Below are positions 33,684 to 43,098 of a DNA stretch of 64,000 nt, one piece after another (position 1 is the stretch's first letter; the number at the start of each line of letters is the position of its first letter). A program made the translations under genes and the position numbers. The stretch is from assembly GCF_000703085.1 (NCBI RefSeq), contig NZ_JNLL01000001.1, positions 1,302,001 to 1,366,000 of the forward strand. Reading direction: 5' to 3'. The DNA comes from Persephonella sp. KM09-Lau-8 (GTDB lineage Bacteria > Aquificota > Aquificia > Aquificales > Hydrogenothermaceae). Below the pieces are notes generated by a model that saw nothing but the letters and a program-made list of their open reading frames with translations, did no database searches and was not told the origin of the DNA.

Positions 33684-34163
33684 TTAAAAATTCATAACTA
33701 TAGGTTTTTCTGCCTGATTTACAAAATTTAAAAATGTTGCAGTTCCAGCCGGTTCTTCTACCCCATCAATAAGGTCTTCTTTTTTATATCCAAATAGTTG
33801 CATTGCAGTTTTACAAGGATATAGTTTTACTTCAAGGTCTATTGCCTGTTGAACAAGCTGTTCTATGGAAGGAATCCTATGCTCCGCCATCATTTTTTTC
33901 ATCATATTCGTTGCAAAATCCATCATACCAGGCATAACTGTCAGAATTTGTGGAACAGGGAAAGGCATTGGCATGGCAGGATTCCCTATTGGTGATACTT
34001 TAAGCTGTTTAATTTTTTCTTTATGAATTACATTTAGACCGTAGAAACTGAAAAATATACCTACTTCCATCCCCATAGCTGCAGCAGTAGTTCCCAGCAT
34101 AAAAGCAGGCATTGCTTTATCTAAAGTTCCACTTAAAAGGATAATTCCAACTCTTGTTGACAT
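33684..34163 (-). CDS. DsrE2-like sulfur carrier (DsrE/DsrF family)
   Basis: A 159-residue protein: GIILLSGTLDKAMPAFMLGTTAAAMG is the DsrE2 N-terminus, and the conserved cysteine is in KLYPCKTAMQLFGY. Methionine/proline-rich central segments (GNPAMPMPFPVPQ) are common in DsrE2. It may carry sulfane sulfur in oxidation of reduced sulfur, together with rhodanese and TusA. Those partners are not beside it, but a rhodanese fusion is elsewhere in the window. Confidence 0.85.
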   Translation of the reverse strand: MSTRVGIILLSGTLDKAMPAFMLGTTAAAMGMEVGIFFSFYGLNVIHKEKIKQLKVSPIGNPAMPMPFPVPQILTVMPGMMDFATNMMKKMMAEHRIPSIEQLVQQAIDLEVKLYPCKTAMQLFGYKKEDLIDGVEEPAGTATFLNFVNQAEKPIVMNF

Positions 34164-34198
34164 TTCAACCTCGTATATAGAAATATATTTTCTATTAT

Positions 34199-35533
34199 TT
34201 AATGTAACACTCTCAATATATCATTAAATATGGCAAAAATCATAAGTGTTCCTATCAGTGCAAATCCTATATAGGCCAGATATTCTTTTGCTTTTTCAGG
34301 TAAAGGTCTTCTGATAATTGTTTCTATAAGTAAAATCAGTATCAATCCACCATCAAGAACAGGAATTGGTAGTAAGTTAAGATATCCAAGCTGAAGAGAG
34401 ATAAAACCTGTAAAAAACAGATAATTACCGATACCGCTTTCCAGTGCCCCTCCAGAATATTTGGCTATTGATATGGGACCTCCAAGGTTATTTTTTATCT
34501 CCTGAAGTGATTTCTGTCCTGTAACTATATCTTTCAGAAAATCATACAGAAGAACAGTCATCTCCATATTTTTCTGGATACTTTTCTTAAAGGCTTCAAC
34601 AAAACCATATTTTTTGATTTCCGCTTCATAAATCGGTGCTATTCCTATCACATATTTATTTAGCTGCTTGTTAAACTCAGGAATAACCTGCACACTAAAT
34701 ACTCTTTTTCCTCTTCTGACCATAAGATTTATAGGCTTTTTATCCTTTATTTGGGATAAAACATTTACAATCTCATACCAGCTCCGGACAGGTTTTCCAT
34801 TTATGGCAAGAATTATATCTCCTTCTTTTAATCCTGCTTTTGCTGCAGGGGAATCTGGTAAGATTTTGCCTATCTTAGGTGGTATCAGAGGGGATATGCC
34901 TATGGATTGTTTAGTTATATTTTCTGGGATTTCCATAGGAATTATGATTTTTTTCCCGTCTCTCAGGACTTCAAGATTTACCTTCATACCGGCTTTCATA
35001 GTAATTTCAACAGTAAACTGTTTCCAATTTTTTATAGGTTTTCCATCTATGGCTATCACTTTATCAAAAGGTTTCAAACCTACTTTTGCAGCTGGGGAAT
35101 CAGGAACAACATATCCAACAACTACAGGTTCTTTCATATATTTAGGTTCAAAAACTCCTATCATATAGGCAGCTGCCACGAGAATAACTGCAAGGATAAT
35201 ATTGAATAAAGGACCAGCAAAAGCAATAAGCATCTTTTGCCATCTTGGCTTGGCTGCAAATGAACGTGGGTCCTGATAAGCTTCCTTTTCAGTTTCCCCC
35301 TGGATAGGTTCTGTCATGGAGTCTTCCCCATACATCTTCACATAACCACCCAGAGGAATAGCAGCTATCTGATAAACAGTTTCCTTACCCTTCCATCTAA
35401 ATATTGGGGGTCCAAATCCAATTGAAAACACTTCAACCTTAACACCAAACATACGGGCAAATATAAAATGCCCAAATTCATGTATGGTAATCAAAACACC
35501 AATCATTATCAAAAATGCTATTAAGCTAAGCAA
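34199..35533 (-). CDS. rseP: Site-2 intramembrane metalloprotease RseP
   Basis: A 444-residue polytopic protein. Zinc motif HEFGH is at 18-22 in the first TM; LLPIPVLDGG in the last part supplies the third ligand aspartate. Two PDZ domains lie between (DSPAAKVGLKPFDKV and DSPAAKAGLKEGDII, each preceding an xIDGKPI/AINGKPV strand). It cleaves anti-sigma factors or signal-peptide remnants in the membrane. It follows dxr by two bases, a widely conserved gene order. Confidence 0.96.
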   Translation of the reverse strand: MLSLIAFLIMIGVLITIHEFGHFIFARMFGVKVEVFSIGFGPPIFRWKGKETVYQIAAIPLGGYVKMYGEDSMTEPIQGETEKEAYQDPRSFAAKPRWQKMLIAFAGPLFNIILAVILVAAAYMIGVFEPKYMKEPVVVGYVVPDSPAAKVGLKPFDKVIAIDGKPIKNWKQFTVEITMKAGMKVNLEVLRDGKKIIIPMEIPENITKQSIGISPLIPPKIGKILPDSPAAKAGLKEGDIILAINGKPVRSWYEIVNVLSQIKDKKPINLMVRRGKRVFSVQVIPEFNKQLNKYVIGIAPIYEAEIKKYGFVEAFKKSIQKNMEMTVLLYDFLKDIVTGQKSLQEIKNNLGGPISIAKYSGGALESGIGNYLFFTGFISLQLGYLNLLPIPVLDGGLILILLIETIIRRPLPEKAKEYLAYIGFALIGTLMIFAIFNDILRVLH

Positions 35534-35535
35534 TT

Positions 35536-36648
35536 TTACCTCCTACTGTTTTGGATTAAATTTTTAAACAGATTTTTTGTTTCTTCTATGATTGAGATAA
35601 CATCCTCATAATCTTTGGGTGCTGGAAAATCCAGTTCCTGTAAAACAGTATCCACAATCTGTGGAATTTCTGTGAAATCAATTTTTCCTTCTAAAAAGAG
35701 TTGAACGGCTATCTCATCTGCAACTGTAAGCACTATAGGATATGCTCCTCCTTTTTTACCAGCCTCTTTTGCTATTCTTAGCAAGGGGAATCTGTTTTCA
35801 TCTGGTTCGTAAAACTCTAATTTTTTTATCTCAAAAAGATTTAATCTATGTGTATCTGTCTCCCATCTTTCTGGATAAGAAATTGCGTAACTTATTGGTA
35901 TTCTCATATCTGGATTTGAGAGATTTGCAATAATACTGCCATCTATAAATTCAACAAGACCGTGAACAATACTCTGGGGATGAATAACAGCCTCTATTTT
36001 TTCGTAAGGAATATCAAATAAATAATGGGCTTCTATTATTTCCAAACCTTTATTCATCAAGGTTGCACTGTCAATGGTAACTTTTTTACCCATTTTCCAT
36101 TTAGGATGATTTAAGGCTTCTTCAACAGAAATACCTTCCAGATTATCCCTTTTCCAGAAGGGCCCCCCAGAAGCAGTTAAAATAATCCTATTTACTTCAT
36201 CTTTTTTTCCACTCTGTAAACACTGGAATATAGCAGAGTGTTCGCTGTCTATAGGGATTATTTCCGAATATCTATCTTTTAAAACTTCTCCAAGACAAAT
36301 AATTGCTTCTTTGTTTGCTGTAGCAAGCCTTTTATTGTTTTTTAAAAGCAGATAGGTAGGTTTTATTCCTGCTATTCCTGCTATTCCATTTATAAACAGA
36401 TCTATATTTAGGTTTGCAATTTCCTCAAGACCTTGATTCCCGCTTAAAACCTTTAGACCTGGTAAATCGGTATATTCCTTTATATATACATATTCAGGTT
36501 TAAATTCCTGTATCTGCTTTAGAAGTATTTCTGAGACACGGGAAGCTGCAAGTAGCTTAACTTTTAGTTTATCTGGATGTTTTCTGACTATATCCAGAGT
36601 TTGAGTTCCGATAGAACCTGTGGAGCCTAAAACTGCCAGTGTTTTCAT
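35536..36648 (-). CDS. dxr: 1-deoxy-D-xylulose 5-phosphate reductoisomerase
   Basis: A 370-residue enzyme, slightly short for the family. It has the NADPH loop GSTGSIGTQTLDI, NKEAIICLG, IPIDSEHSAIFQCL with metal-binding acids, TASGGPFW, and the substrate motif HPKWKMGKKVTIDSATLMNKGLE. It makes methylerythritol 4-phosphate for isoprenoids. Its start shares one base with the stop of the upstream disulfide oxidoreductase gene. Confidence 0.96.
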   Translation of the reverse strand: MKTLAVLGSTGSIGTQTLDIVRKHPDKLKVKLLAASRVSEILLKQIQEFKPEYVYIKEYTDLPGLKVLSGNQGLEEIANLNIDLFINGIAGIAGIKPTYLLLKNNKRLATANKEAIICLGEVLKDRYSEIIPIDSEHSAIFQCLQSGKKDEVNRIILTASGGPFWKRDNLEGISVEEALNHPKWKMGKKVTIDSATLMNKGLEIIEAHYLFDIPYEKIEAVIHPQSIVHGLVEFIDGSIIANLSNPDMRIPISYAISYPERWETDTHRLNLFEIKKLEFYEPDENRFPLLRIAKEAGKKGGAYPIVLTVADEIAVQLFLEGKIDFTEIPQIVDTVLQELDFPAPKDYEDVISIIEETKNLFKNLIQNSRR

Positions 36649-37253
36649 CAGGATATAGCTCCAAAAATATGTCCTAAGATTTCATTTTCTTCTTTTAAAC
36701 CGACAAACTCAGCCTTATCATTAATAACAACTTTAGGAACAGCTGCCACGTTGTATTTTATAGCCATATCTGAAAACTCATAACAATCAATAGCCGTAGT
36801 CGTTATATTTTTATTTACCATTGCAAAGCTGAACATCTTAAGCATTGTAGGTGGGCACCAGCCACAGCTTTTTGTTATAAATATTTTTATATCAACAGGC
36901 TGGTCTATCTCTTCCAGAAATTCAACAGTTCTTTCTGTCAGGTCATACTCATTTCTGGATACCATCAGTATTGTTTTTATGAAAGAAGGAAACTCCCCTC
37001 CATCTGGTTTACCCATAAATCTAATTCCAAAATCTATATCCTTTTGCTGAATTGATATACAAGGGTATCCGTGGCAATTCAATCTATCTGAAATTGTTAA
37101 ATGTATCTTTTCTGATAAATCGGAAATCTCTCTTAAAAGCTCTTCTATTTCATCAGAAACAGGTTTATCATTTTTTCTGAGAATAAGCTGAACAGGTTCT
37201 ATTAATTTCTCAAACTCTTTTTTAAGATTATTTTTCACTTCATCAGAAAGCAT
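36648..37253 (-). CDS. Thioredoxin-fold protein disulfide oxidoreductase (PDO-like)
   Basis: A 201-residue protein with two thioredoxin-fold halves. The C-terminal half carries the redox site SCGWCPP and the cis-proline loop NVAAVPKVV. The N-terminal half has CHGYPC where a CxxC might be expected, so only one site looks standard. PDO proteins make or exchange disulfides in the cytoplasm of thermophiles, where intracellular disulfides are common. This fits the thermophile inference. It is first in the PDO-dxr-rseP operon. Confidence 0.85.
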   Translation of the reverse strand: MLSDEVKNNLKKEFEKLIEPVQLILRKNDKPVSDEIEELLREISDLSEKIHLTISDRLNCHGYPCISIQQKDIDFGIRFMGKPDGGEFPSFIKTILMVSRNEYDLTERTVEFLEEIDQPVDIKIFITKSCGWCPPTMLKMFSFAMVNKNITTTAIDCYEFSDMAIKYNVAAVPKVVINDKAEFVGLKEENEILGHIFGAIS

Positions 37254-37326
37254 TTTCCCTCCGAAAATGATATAAATTAAGTCTTTATTATAATATAGTT
37301 AAAATCGTAAGTTTATGGGGAATTTT

Positions 37327-39138
37327 ATGTGTGGAATTATAGGTTATGTAGGCAAAAGAAATGCTGTTCCGGTTTTACTTTATGGACTTCAAAGACTGGA
37401 ATACAGAGGATATGATTCTGCTGGTATAGCAATTATAGATAAAGCAGGGGATAAAATTATTGTTGAAAAGCAGGTAGGGAAGATAAAAGACCTTCAGGAA
37501 TATCTCTGGGGCAAAAAGATAGAAGGACATATAGGACTGGGGCATACCCGCTGGGCAACTCATGGTGCACCAACAATAGAAAATGCCCATCCACATACAA
37601 GCCAGAAAGGAACAATATCTATTGTTCACAACGGAATTATAGAAAACTATATGGAATTAAAAAAGGAATTAATGGATAAGGGATATAAATTTAAGTCTGA
37701 AACAGATACAGAGGTTATAGCCCATCTGTTTGAGGATTTATATACAGGAAATCTACTGGAAACAACTTTTAAAGTGGCAAAAAAATTAGAAGGAGCTTAT
37801 GCAGTAGGAGTTATATCTACCTATGAACCTGATAAAATTGTAGCAATCAAAAAAGGCAGCCCATTAATTATTGGTCTTGGAAAGGATGAGAACTTCATAG
37901 CTTCTGATATTCCTGCTGTTTTGGAATACACAAAAGATTTTATTGCACTTGAGGATGGGGAAATTGCAGTAATAACAAAAAATAAAGTTGAAGTTTATTC
38001 AATAGATGGAAAAAAACTTGAAAAAAAGCCTTTCCATGTAAACTGGGACGTTTCTGTTGCTGAAAAGGCAGGATATAAACATTTTATGCAAAAAGAAATA
38101 CATGAACAGCCAAGGACTATAGCAGATACAATTTCCGGATTTAACTCATCAAAAAATGAAGAACTATTTGAAACGTTAAAAGATGCCAGCAGGCTTTATA
38201 TAATAGCCTGTGGAACATCCTATCATGCAGGGCTTGTAGGTAAATTCTGGATAGAAAAATTTGCCAAAATTCCTGTTGAGGTGGATTATGCTTCTGAGTA
38301 TAGATATAGGGATAGAATGATAGATGAAAAAACTGTAGTGCTTGGCATAAGCCAGTCTGGAGAAACAGCCGACACCAGATTTGCCCTTTTAGATGCGAAA
38401 AAAGAAGGGGCAAAAACAATAGGTCTTGTTAATGTTGTAGGAAGTTCTTTGTCCAGAGAAACTGATTATATTTTATACACCTATTGTGGACCAGAAATTG
38501 GGGTTGCTGCCACCAAAACATTTACAGCCCAATTGGTAAGCCTGTTGTTATTTGCCCTTGAAGCAGGGTTAAAAAGAGAAACAATTTCGCTTGAAGATTA
38601 TGAATTTATCCATAATCAGCTTTTACATATTCCTTCAAAGGTAGAAGAAATCCTTAAAAAAGATAATGAAATTAAAGACCTTGCCCATAAATATATGAAT
38701 GCAACCGATTTTCTATTCTTAGGAAGAAATATAAACTATCCAATAGCTCTGGAGGGGGCTTTAAAACTTAAGGAGATATCCTATATCCATGCAGAAGGTT
38801 ATCCTGCAGGGGAAATGAAACATGGTCCAATAGCCCTGATAGATGAGAAATTACCTGTAGTCTGTGTAATTCCAAAAGATAGGTTTTATGAAAAGATGTT
38901 TTCCAATGTTCAGGAAGTAAAAGCCCGTAAAGGAAAGGTTTTATCTGTAGCAACAGAAAAAGATGAGGAAATAAAGCAGCTTTCAGACGATATTATCTAC
39001 ATTCCAGAAACAATAGACCCTTTATATCCTATCCTTACGGTAATTCCTTTACAACTACTTTCTTACCACATAGCAACTCTTCTTGGAAAAGATGTTGACC
39101 AACCAAGAAATCTTGCCAAGACAGTTACAGTAGAATGA
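37327..39138 (+). CDS. glmS: Glutamine-fructose-6-phosphate aminotransferase GlmS
   Basis: A 603-residue enzyme. The class II glutaminase domain starts MCGIIGYVG; its catalytic cysteine must become residue 1 after Met removal, so the ATG at 37327 is the true start and not the in-frame ATG at 37315. RLEYRGYDSAG, HTRWATHG, and two SIS domains (IIACGTSYHAG, LGISQSGETADT, KEISYIHAEGYPAGEMKHGP) follow. It makes glucosamine 6-phosphate for peptidoglycan, LPS and the polysaccharide locus just downstream. No glmS ribozyme is seen in the 73-base upstream gap. Confidence 0.97.
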   Translation: MCGIIGYVGKRNAVPVLLYGLQRLEYRGYDSAGIAIIDKAGDKIIVEKQVGKIKDLQEYLWGKKIEGHIGLGHTRWATHGAPTIENAHPHTSQKGTISIVHNGIIENYMELKKELMDKGYKFKSETDTEVIAHLFEDLYTGNLLETTFKVAKKLEGAYAVGVISTYEPDKIVAIKKGSPLIIGLGKDENFIASDIPAVLEYTKDFIALEDGEIAVITKNKVEVYSIDGKKLEKKPFHVNWDVSVAEKAGYKHFMQKEIHEQPRTIADTISGFNSSKNEELFETLKDASRLYIIACGTSYHAGLVGKFWIEKFAKIPVEVDYASEYRYRDRMIDEKTVVLGISQSGETADTRFALLDAKKEGAKTIGLVNVVGSSLSRETDYILYTYCGPEIGVAATKTFTAQLVSLLLFALEAGLKRETISLEDYEFIHNQLLHIPSKVEEILKKDNEIKDLAHKYMNATDFLFLGRNINYPIALEGALKLKEISYIHAEGYPAGEMKHGPIALIDEKLPVVCVIPKDRFYEKMFSNVQEVKARKGKVLSVATEKDEEIKQLSDDIIYIPETIDPLYPILTVIPLQLLSYHIATLLGKDVDQPRNLAKTVTVE

Positions 39139-39203
39139 TTTATACTTAAATAATTAAAAGTTATTTAAATATATATTAGGTTTTATTTTTTAGGGGAAGG
39201 GGT

Positions 39204-39533
39204 ATGTGGCTTTTAATATTTTTATTTATTACAGGTAGTTCTTTTGCCTTTGAAAAAACAATAATAGAGAACAAAGGTGACTATTACAAGGTAGAGATAT
39301 ATAAAGAATATATTCCCAAAAAGCATTATCACAAACGGCATAAGAAAAGGAAAACCCATACAAAAAAGAAAATCCATAAAAAAGCGCCCTACTATGTGGC
39401 AAAACCCAAAGGTAAAGTTTTTCACAGGCCTGATTGCAGATTTGGTAAAAAAATAAAGCATAAGATTATTTTTAAAAGCAGAAAAAAAGCCTTAAAGGCA
39501 GGTTTGCGTCCCTGTAAAGTCTGCAATCCATAA
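39204..39533 (+). CDS. Exported small protein with Ada-like zinc-binding motif
   Basis: A 109-residue very basic protein. A signal peptide (about 1-15, ...ITGSSFAF) is followed by a Lys/His-rich linker (38-60) and a C-terminal module VFHRPDCRFGKKI...KAGLRPCKVCNP whose C-C-CxxC arrangement resembles the zinc-binding domain of Ada methyltransferase. Such small modules also occur fused to nucleases in exported proteins. Its function is unknown; nucleic-acid binding outside the cytoplasm is a guess. AGGGGAAGGGG lies just upstream of ATG. Confidence 0.75.
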   Translation: MWLLIFLFITGSSFAFEKTIIENKGDYYKVEIYKEYIPKKHYHKRHKKRKTHTKKKIHKKAPYYVAKPKGKVFHRPDCRFGKKIKHKIIFKSRKKALKAGLRPCKVCNP

Positions 39534-39573
39534 TATATAGTAAAATAGAAAAAAATTCTTTTGAGGGTTAGTC

Positions 39574-42285
39574 TTGGAAATAACAGAGTTTACAAAAGGG
39601 AATAAAGAGAAAATAGCCATAATAGGCCTTGGATATGTAGGACTGCCTTTAGCAGTTTTATTAGACCAGAAATTTAATGTAATAGGATTTGATATAAATC
39701 CCCAAAGAATAAAAGAACTAAAAGAAGGCTATGACAGAACCAGGGAGGTAGAATCAGAAAAACTAAAAAACTCTACTATAGAGTTTACTGATAACCCAGA
39801 AAAAATATCCGAGGCTAAAGTAATAATAGTCACAGTTCCAACCCCAATAGACCAGCATAATATACCAGACCTTAGACCAATCAAATCAGCCACAAAAACA
39901 GTAGGCAAATATATGCAAAAAGGCTCAATAGTAGTTTATGAATCAACAGTATACCCAGGACTGACAGAAGAAGAATGCGTTCCAATTTTAGAGCAAGAAA
40001 GTGGCCTAAAATGGAAAAAAGACTTCAACGTTGGCTATTCCCCAGAGAGAGTAAACCCAGGGGATAAACAACACACAATAGACAAAATCACAAAAGTAGT
40101 GGCAGGAGACACACCAGAAATAACTGAATTTTTAGCCCAGTTATATGGAAGTGTAATCACAGCTGGAGTTCACAAAGCCCCAGACATAAAAACAGCAGAA
40201 GCCGCCAAAGTGATAGAGAACACCCAGAGAGACCTAAACATAGCCCTTATGAACGAGTTATCAGTAATATTCAATAAAATGGGAATAGACACAAAAGCCG
40301 TTTTGGAAGCAGCATCAACAAAATGGAATTTTCTTAGATTTGAACCAGGGCTTGTTGGTGGCCACTGTCAAATTGGTTCAGAAAAAATTTCTGTCAAATA
40401 CAACGGCAAAATTATAGATACTTCCCTAAAGGATTTTATTGATAATCTTAAAATTAGAAAGAAAGTCAATTTTTATGGAACAGACATTTTTATACCTGAA
40501 AAAGAAGTAAAGGTCTTGACATTTAATCCATATAAAGAGACTTTTGAATTTTTTCCTGTAAGAGCTTTTACTAAAAGAAAATATAACAAATTAATAAAAG
40601 TTAGATTATCTTCAGGACAACAAATTACTGCCTCAGACAAACATCCATTTATCGTTAAAAATGGGAGAACTTATGATGTAAAATTGGCAAATCAGTTAAC
40701 TGTAGGGGATGAAATCCCTATAACGAGAAACTTACCGGTTGTCTATAAAAATATAAAACTAAATATCATTGACATAATATCTAATTCGGACTTTGTTGAA
40801 AAAGTTCGTGTAAAACCTAAAAATAAAAGATGGAAAGATTTTGATAAGTTTAAAAAATATATAAGCAAAAAATTTCTGAACAAAAAAGTTTCAAACTACT
40901 TTTATTGGAATTATCTCCCATTAAAAGAATATCTAAAGATAAGAAATTACTTTAGAAAAAATTACTCTGAGGAAGAACTGGTATTAATTACCGGAAGGGG
41001 ACCATCTGCTTCTCAATTCCCAGTTGTTATTGCTATAAACGAAGACTTTGCAAGATTTATTGGTTATTATCTATCTGAAGGATGTATTACCGAGGATAAA
41101 AAAGCAACAAGAATAAGAATAACAATAAATCCAGAAGAAAAAGAACTTCTAAAAGACCTGAAATCAATACTTGATAAGTGGAATATATCATACTCTCTAT
41201 ACAGAGACAAGAACTATAAATCTCTAACAATTAAAATATCAAATAGAATATTTGGATTCTTACTTAAAACACTTAATACAGGAAAAAACAGTTATGATGC
41301 TCGTATTCCTGATTTAATTATGTATAACACTGACAAAATAAGGTTAGAAGTCCTAAAAGGGCTATTTAGAGGAGACGGGGGTTTTTCTTACAGCAATAAA
41401 CTCCCAAAGATATCTTACTTTACATCCTCAGATATCCTGTATTATCAAATAACGCTTCTTTTAGTTAATTTTGGGATTTTCCCATACCATATGAAAAGAA
41501 AAGGATTAATAGAAATTTATTCTATTAAAGACATAAAAAAAATGCAGGATTTCTTCTTAGACAGTAAAAAAGAAAAGCTAAAAAAGGCAATAAGTGAAAA
41601 ATCAGACGGAAAAATAAAAAACTATTATTCTGATGAACATTTTTACATCACAAAAGTAAAAGAAATAACCTATTTAACGGAAAATACTTACGTTTACTCT
41701 CTTGAAGTTCCGGCAACAAAAAATTATGTAACTTCTGGAGGAGTAATCACTCATAATTGCATTGGAGTAGACCCATACTATCTAACCTTTAAAGCCCAGG
41801 CGATAGGGCACCATCCAGAAGTAATACTGGCAGGAAGAAGAATAAACGATTATATGGGCAAATTTGTAGCAGAAAACACAGTAAAGAAACTAATAAAAGC
41901 AGGAAAAGCTGTAAAGGGAAGCAAGGTTCTGATTTTAGGTCTAACATTTAAGGAAAATATATCAGACATAAGAAATACAAAGGTTATAGATGTCTACAAG
42001 GAGCTAAAAGAATATGGAATCAATGTTTATATCCATGATCCATTTGCATATCCAGAGGAAGTAAAAGAGGAATATGGAATAGAGCTTTTAGATGACATAG
42101 AGAAAGAAGCACCATATGATGCGATAGTAGTAGCAGTAAAGCACAGACCATTTATTGAGGAATTAGACTTTAAGAAATACAAAGAGCTGATGAAAAATGA
42201 CGGCAAGCCTGTTCTGATAGATATCAAAGGTCTATATAATAAGGATAAAGCTATTAAAGAAGGATTCCTATACTGGAGATTATAA
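39574..42285 (+). CDS. tviB: UDP-N-acetylhexosamine 6-dehydrogenase (TviB/WbpA type) interrupted by an intein
   Basis: A 903-codon frame encodes 439 residues of dehydrogenase with 464 residues of intein after residue 264. The N-extein has GLGYVGLPLAVLLD (NAD binding), STVYPGLTEEE, and AAKVIENTQRDLNIALMNEL; the C-extein resumes with CIGVDPYYLTFKAQ, in which C729 is the catalytic thiohemiacetal cysteine, then LGLTFKENISDIRNT. The TviB/WbpA group oxidises UDP-GlcNAc (or GalNAc) to the uronate for surface glycans. Splicing is required for activity. Start is TTG 39574 after GAGGG. It shares one base with the next gene. Confidence 0.95.
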   Translation: MEITEFTKGNKEKIAIIGLGYVGLPLAVLLDQKFNVIGFDINPQRIKELKEGYDRTREVESEKLKNSTIEFTDNPEKISEAKVIIVTVPTPIDQHNIPDLRPIKSATKTVGKYMQKGSIVVYESTVYPGLTEEECVPILEQESGLKWKKDFNVGYSPERVNPGDKQHTIDKITKVVAGDTPEITEFLAQLYGSVITAGVHKAPDIKTAEAAKVIENTQRDLNIALMNELSVIFNKMGIDTKAVLEAASTKWNFLRFEPGLVGGHCQIGSEKISVKYNGKIIDTSLKDFIDNLKIRKKVNFYGTDIFIPEKEVKVLTFNPYKETFEFFPVRAFTKRKYNKLIKVRLSSGQQITASDKHPFIVKNGRTYDVKLANQLTVGDEIPITRNLPVVYKNIKLNIIDIISNSDFVEKVRVKPKNKRWKDFDKFKKYISKKFLNKKVSNYFYWNYLPLKEYLKIRNYFRKNYSEEELVLITGRGPSASQFPVVIAINEDFARFIGYYLSEGCITEDKKATRIRITINPEEKELLKDLKSILDKWNISYSLYRDKNYKSLTIKISNRIFGFLLKTLNTGKNSYDARIPDLIMYNTDKIRLEVLKGLFRGDGGFSYSNKLPKISYFTSSDILYYQITLLLVNFGIFPYHMKRKGLIEIYSIKDIKKMQDFFLDSKKEKLKKAISEKSDGKIKNYYSDEHFYITKVKEITYLTENTYVYSLEVPATKNYVTSGGVITHNCIGVDPYYLTFKAQAIGHHPEVILAGRRINDYMGKFVAENTVKKLIKAGKAVKGSKVLILGLTFKENISDIRNTKVIDVYKELKEYGINVYIHDPFAYPEEVKEEYGIELLDDIEKEAPYDAIVVAVKHRPFIEELDFKKYKELMKNDGKPVLIDIKGLYNKDKAIKEGFLYWRL
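40366..41757 (+). mobile_element. Intein with LAGLIDADG homing endonuclease
   Basis: A 464-residue in-frame insertion, C265 to N728 of the host protein. Splicing signals are complete: first residue Cys (CQIGSEKISV), block B with SDKHPFIV, block F ending YSLEVPATKNYV, terminal HN, and Cys as +1 residue. Two LAGLIDADG-type helices, FIGYYLSEGC (intein 231-240, E238) and VLKGLFRGDGGF (329-340, D337), indicate an intact DOD homing endonuclease. The insertion point is directly before the catalytic cysteine of a nucleotide-sugar dehydrogenase (GGH|CIGVDP), a highly conserved DNA site. Inteins copy themselves into empty alleles at the DNA level. Confidence 0.95.
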
Positions 42286-42587
42286 TGGCAACTACGCCAA
42301 AAGTAAGACTTTCCCCTGAAGAAATAAAAATCATAAAGGAAACTATAAAAAAATATGACCCTGAAGCAAGAATTTTTATATTTGGAAGCAGAACAGATTT
42401 AAGCAAAAAAGGTGGAGATATTGATATCCTTGTTATCTCTAAAAAAATTGATTACAAACTAAGAAGAAAGCTTCGGGTAGATTTACTACTCCAATTAGGA
42501 GATAGAAAAATAGATTTAATTATTACAGAAAATCCTCATAAAACAGAATTTACAAAAATTGCATATAAATACGGGGTAGAAATTTGA
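42285..42587 (+). CDS. MNT-type nucleotidyltransferase antitoxin
   Basis: A 100-residue minimal nucleotidyltransferase. The motif IFGSRTDLSKKGGDIDILV gives G34-S35 and the metal-binding D45 and D47; a third acid is D77 (RKIDLIITE). In MNT/HEPN toxin-antitoxin pairs this protein AMPylates or binds the HEPN RNase. It starts on the last base of the dehydrogenase stop codon. The cognate HEPN gene directly downstream looks frameshifted. Confidence 0.88.
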   Translation: MATTPKVRLSPEEIKIIKETIKKYDPEARIFIFGSRTDLSKKGGDIDILVISKKIDYKLRRKLRVDLLLQLGDRKIDLIITENPHKTEFTKIAYKYGVEI

Positions 42588-43040
42588 AAGCAGAAGAGCT
42601 TAAGAAAATATTTTGTGACAACTTGAATTTATTTAATAAAAGTATAGAATGGCTAAATAAATCTTAATCAGAAGGCAAAAAATATAGATTTGGAGAAAAA
42701 TAATTTATCTGAAGAAGAATTAGAAGTCCTTGAAACTTTATCAAATAGATTCTCTCGGGCTGTTGATATTTTAATCAATAAAGTCTTGCGAAGTCTTGAT
42801 TTATTAGAATTAGAAGACATAAGTAGGAAGATAGATATAGTAATAAGAGCTGAAAAAAGAGGCCTTGTTGATGATTATAAACTTTTAATAGAGCTTAAAG
42901 ACTTAAGAAATGAACTTATTCATGAATATATACAGGAAATGCTTTTAGAAAAATTTAAAGAAATAATTGAAAAGACACCCCTTTTGTTTGATATTGCCAA
43001 TAAAATTAATAGTTATTTAAAAAAATATAATTACTGTTGA
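42584..43040 (+). pseudogene. HEPN toxin (HepT-like), frameshifted
   Basis: A TTG at 42584 overlaps the MNT stop and encodes LKAEELKKIF...IEWLNKS, then stops at 42665-42667. Another frame continues with LNQKAKNIDLEKNNLSEEELEVLETL and runs to 43040. Joined, they give one HEPN protein of about 150 residues; the RNase motif Rx4H is intact (LRNELIHEY). A one-base indel near 42665 explains the break. A TTG at 42690 (LEKNNLS...) could still start a truncated protein that keeps the motif. It is a decayed toxin or a sequencing error. Confidence 0.75.
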
Positions 43041-43098
43041 ATAAAAAGCTAAAATTAAAGTAAAATTAATGCCTTAAATTTTTCTGGAGGTTCTTAAA

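Noticed and set aside
37315-37326. Upstream ATG for GlmS
   Set aside because: The catalytic cysteine must follow the initiator Met, so 37327 is the start.
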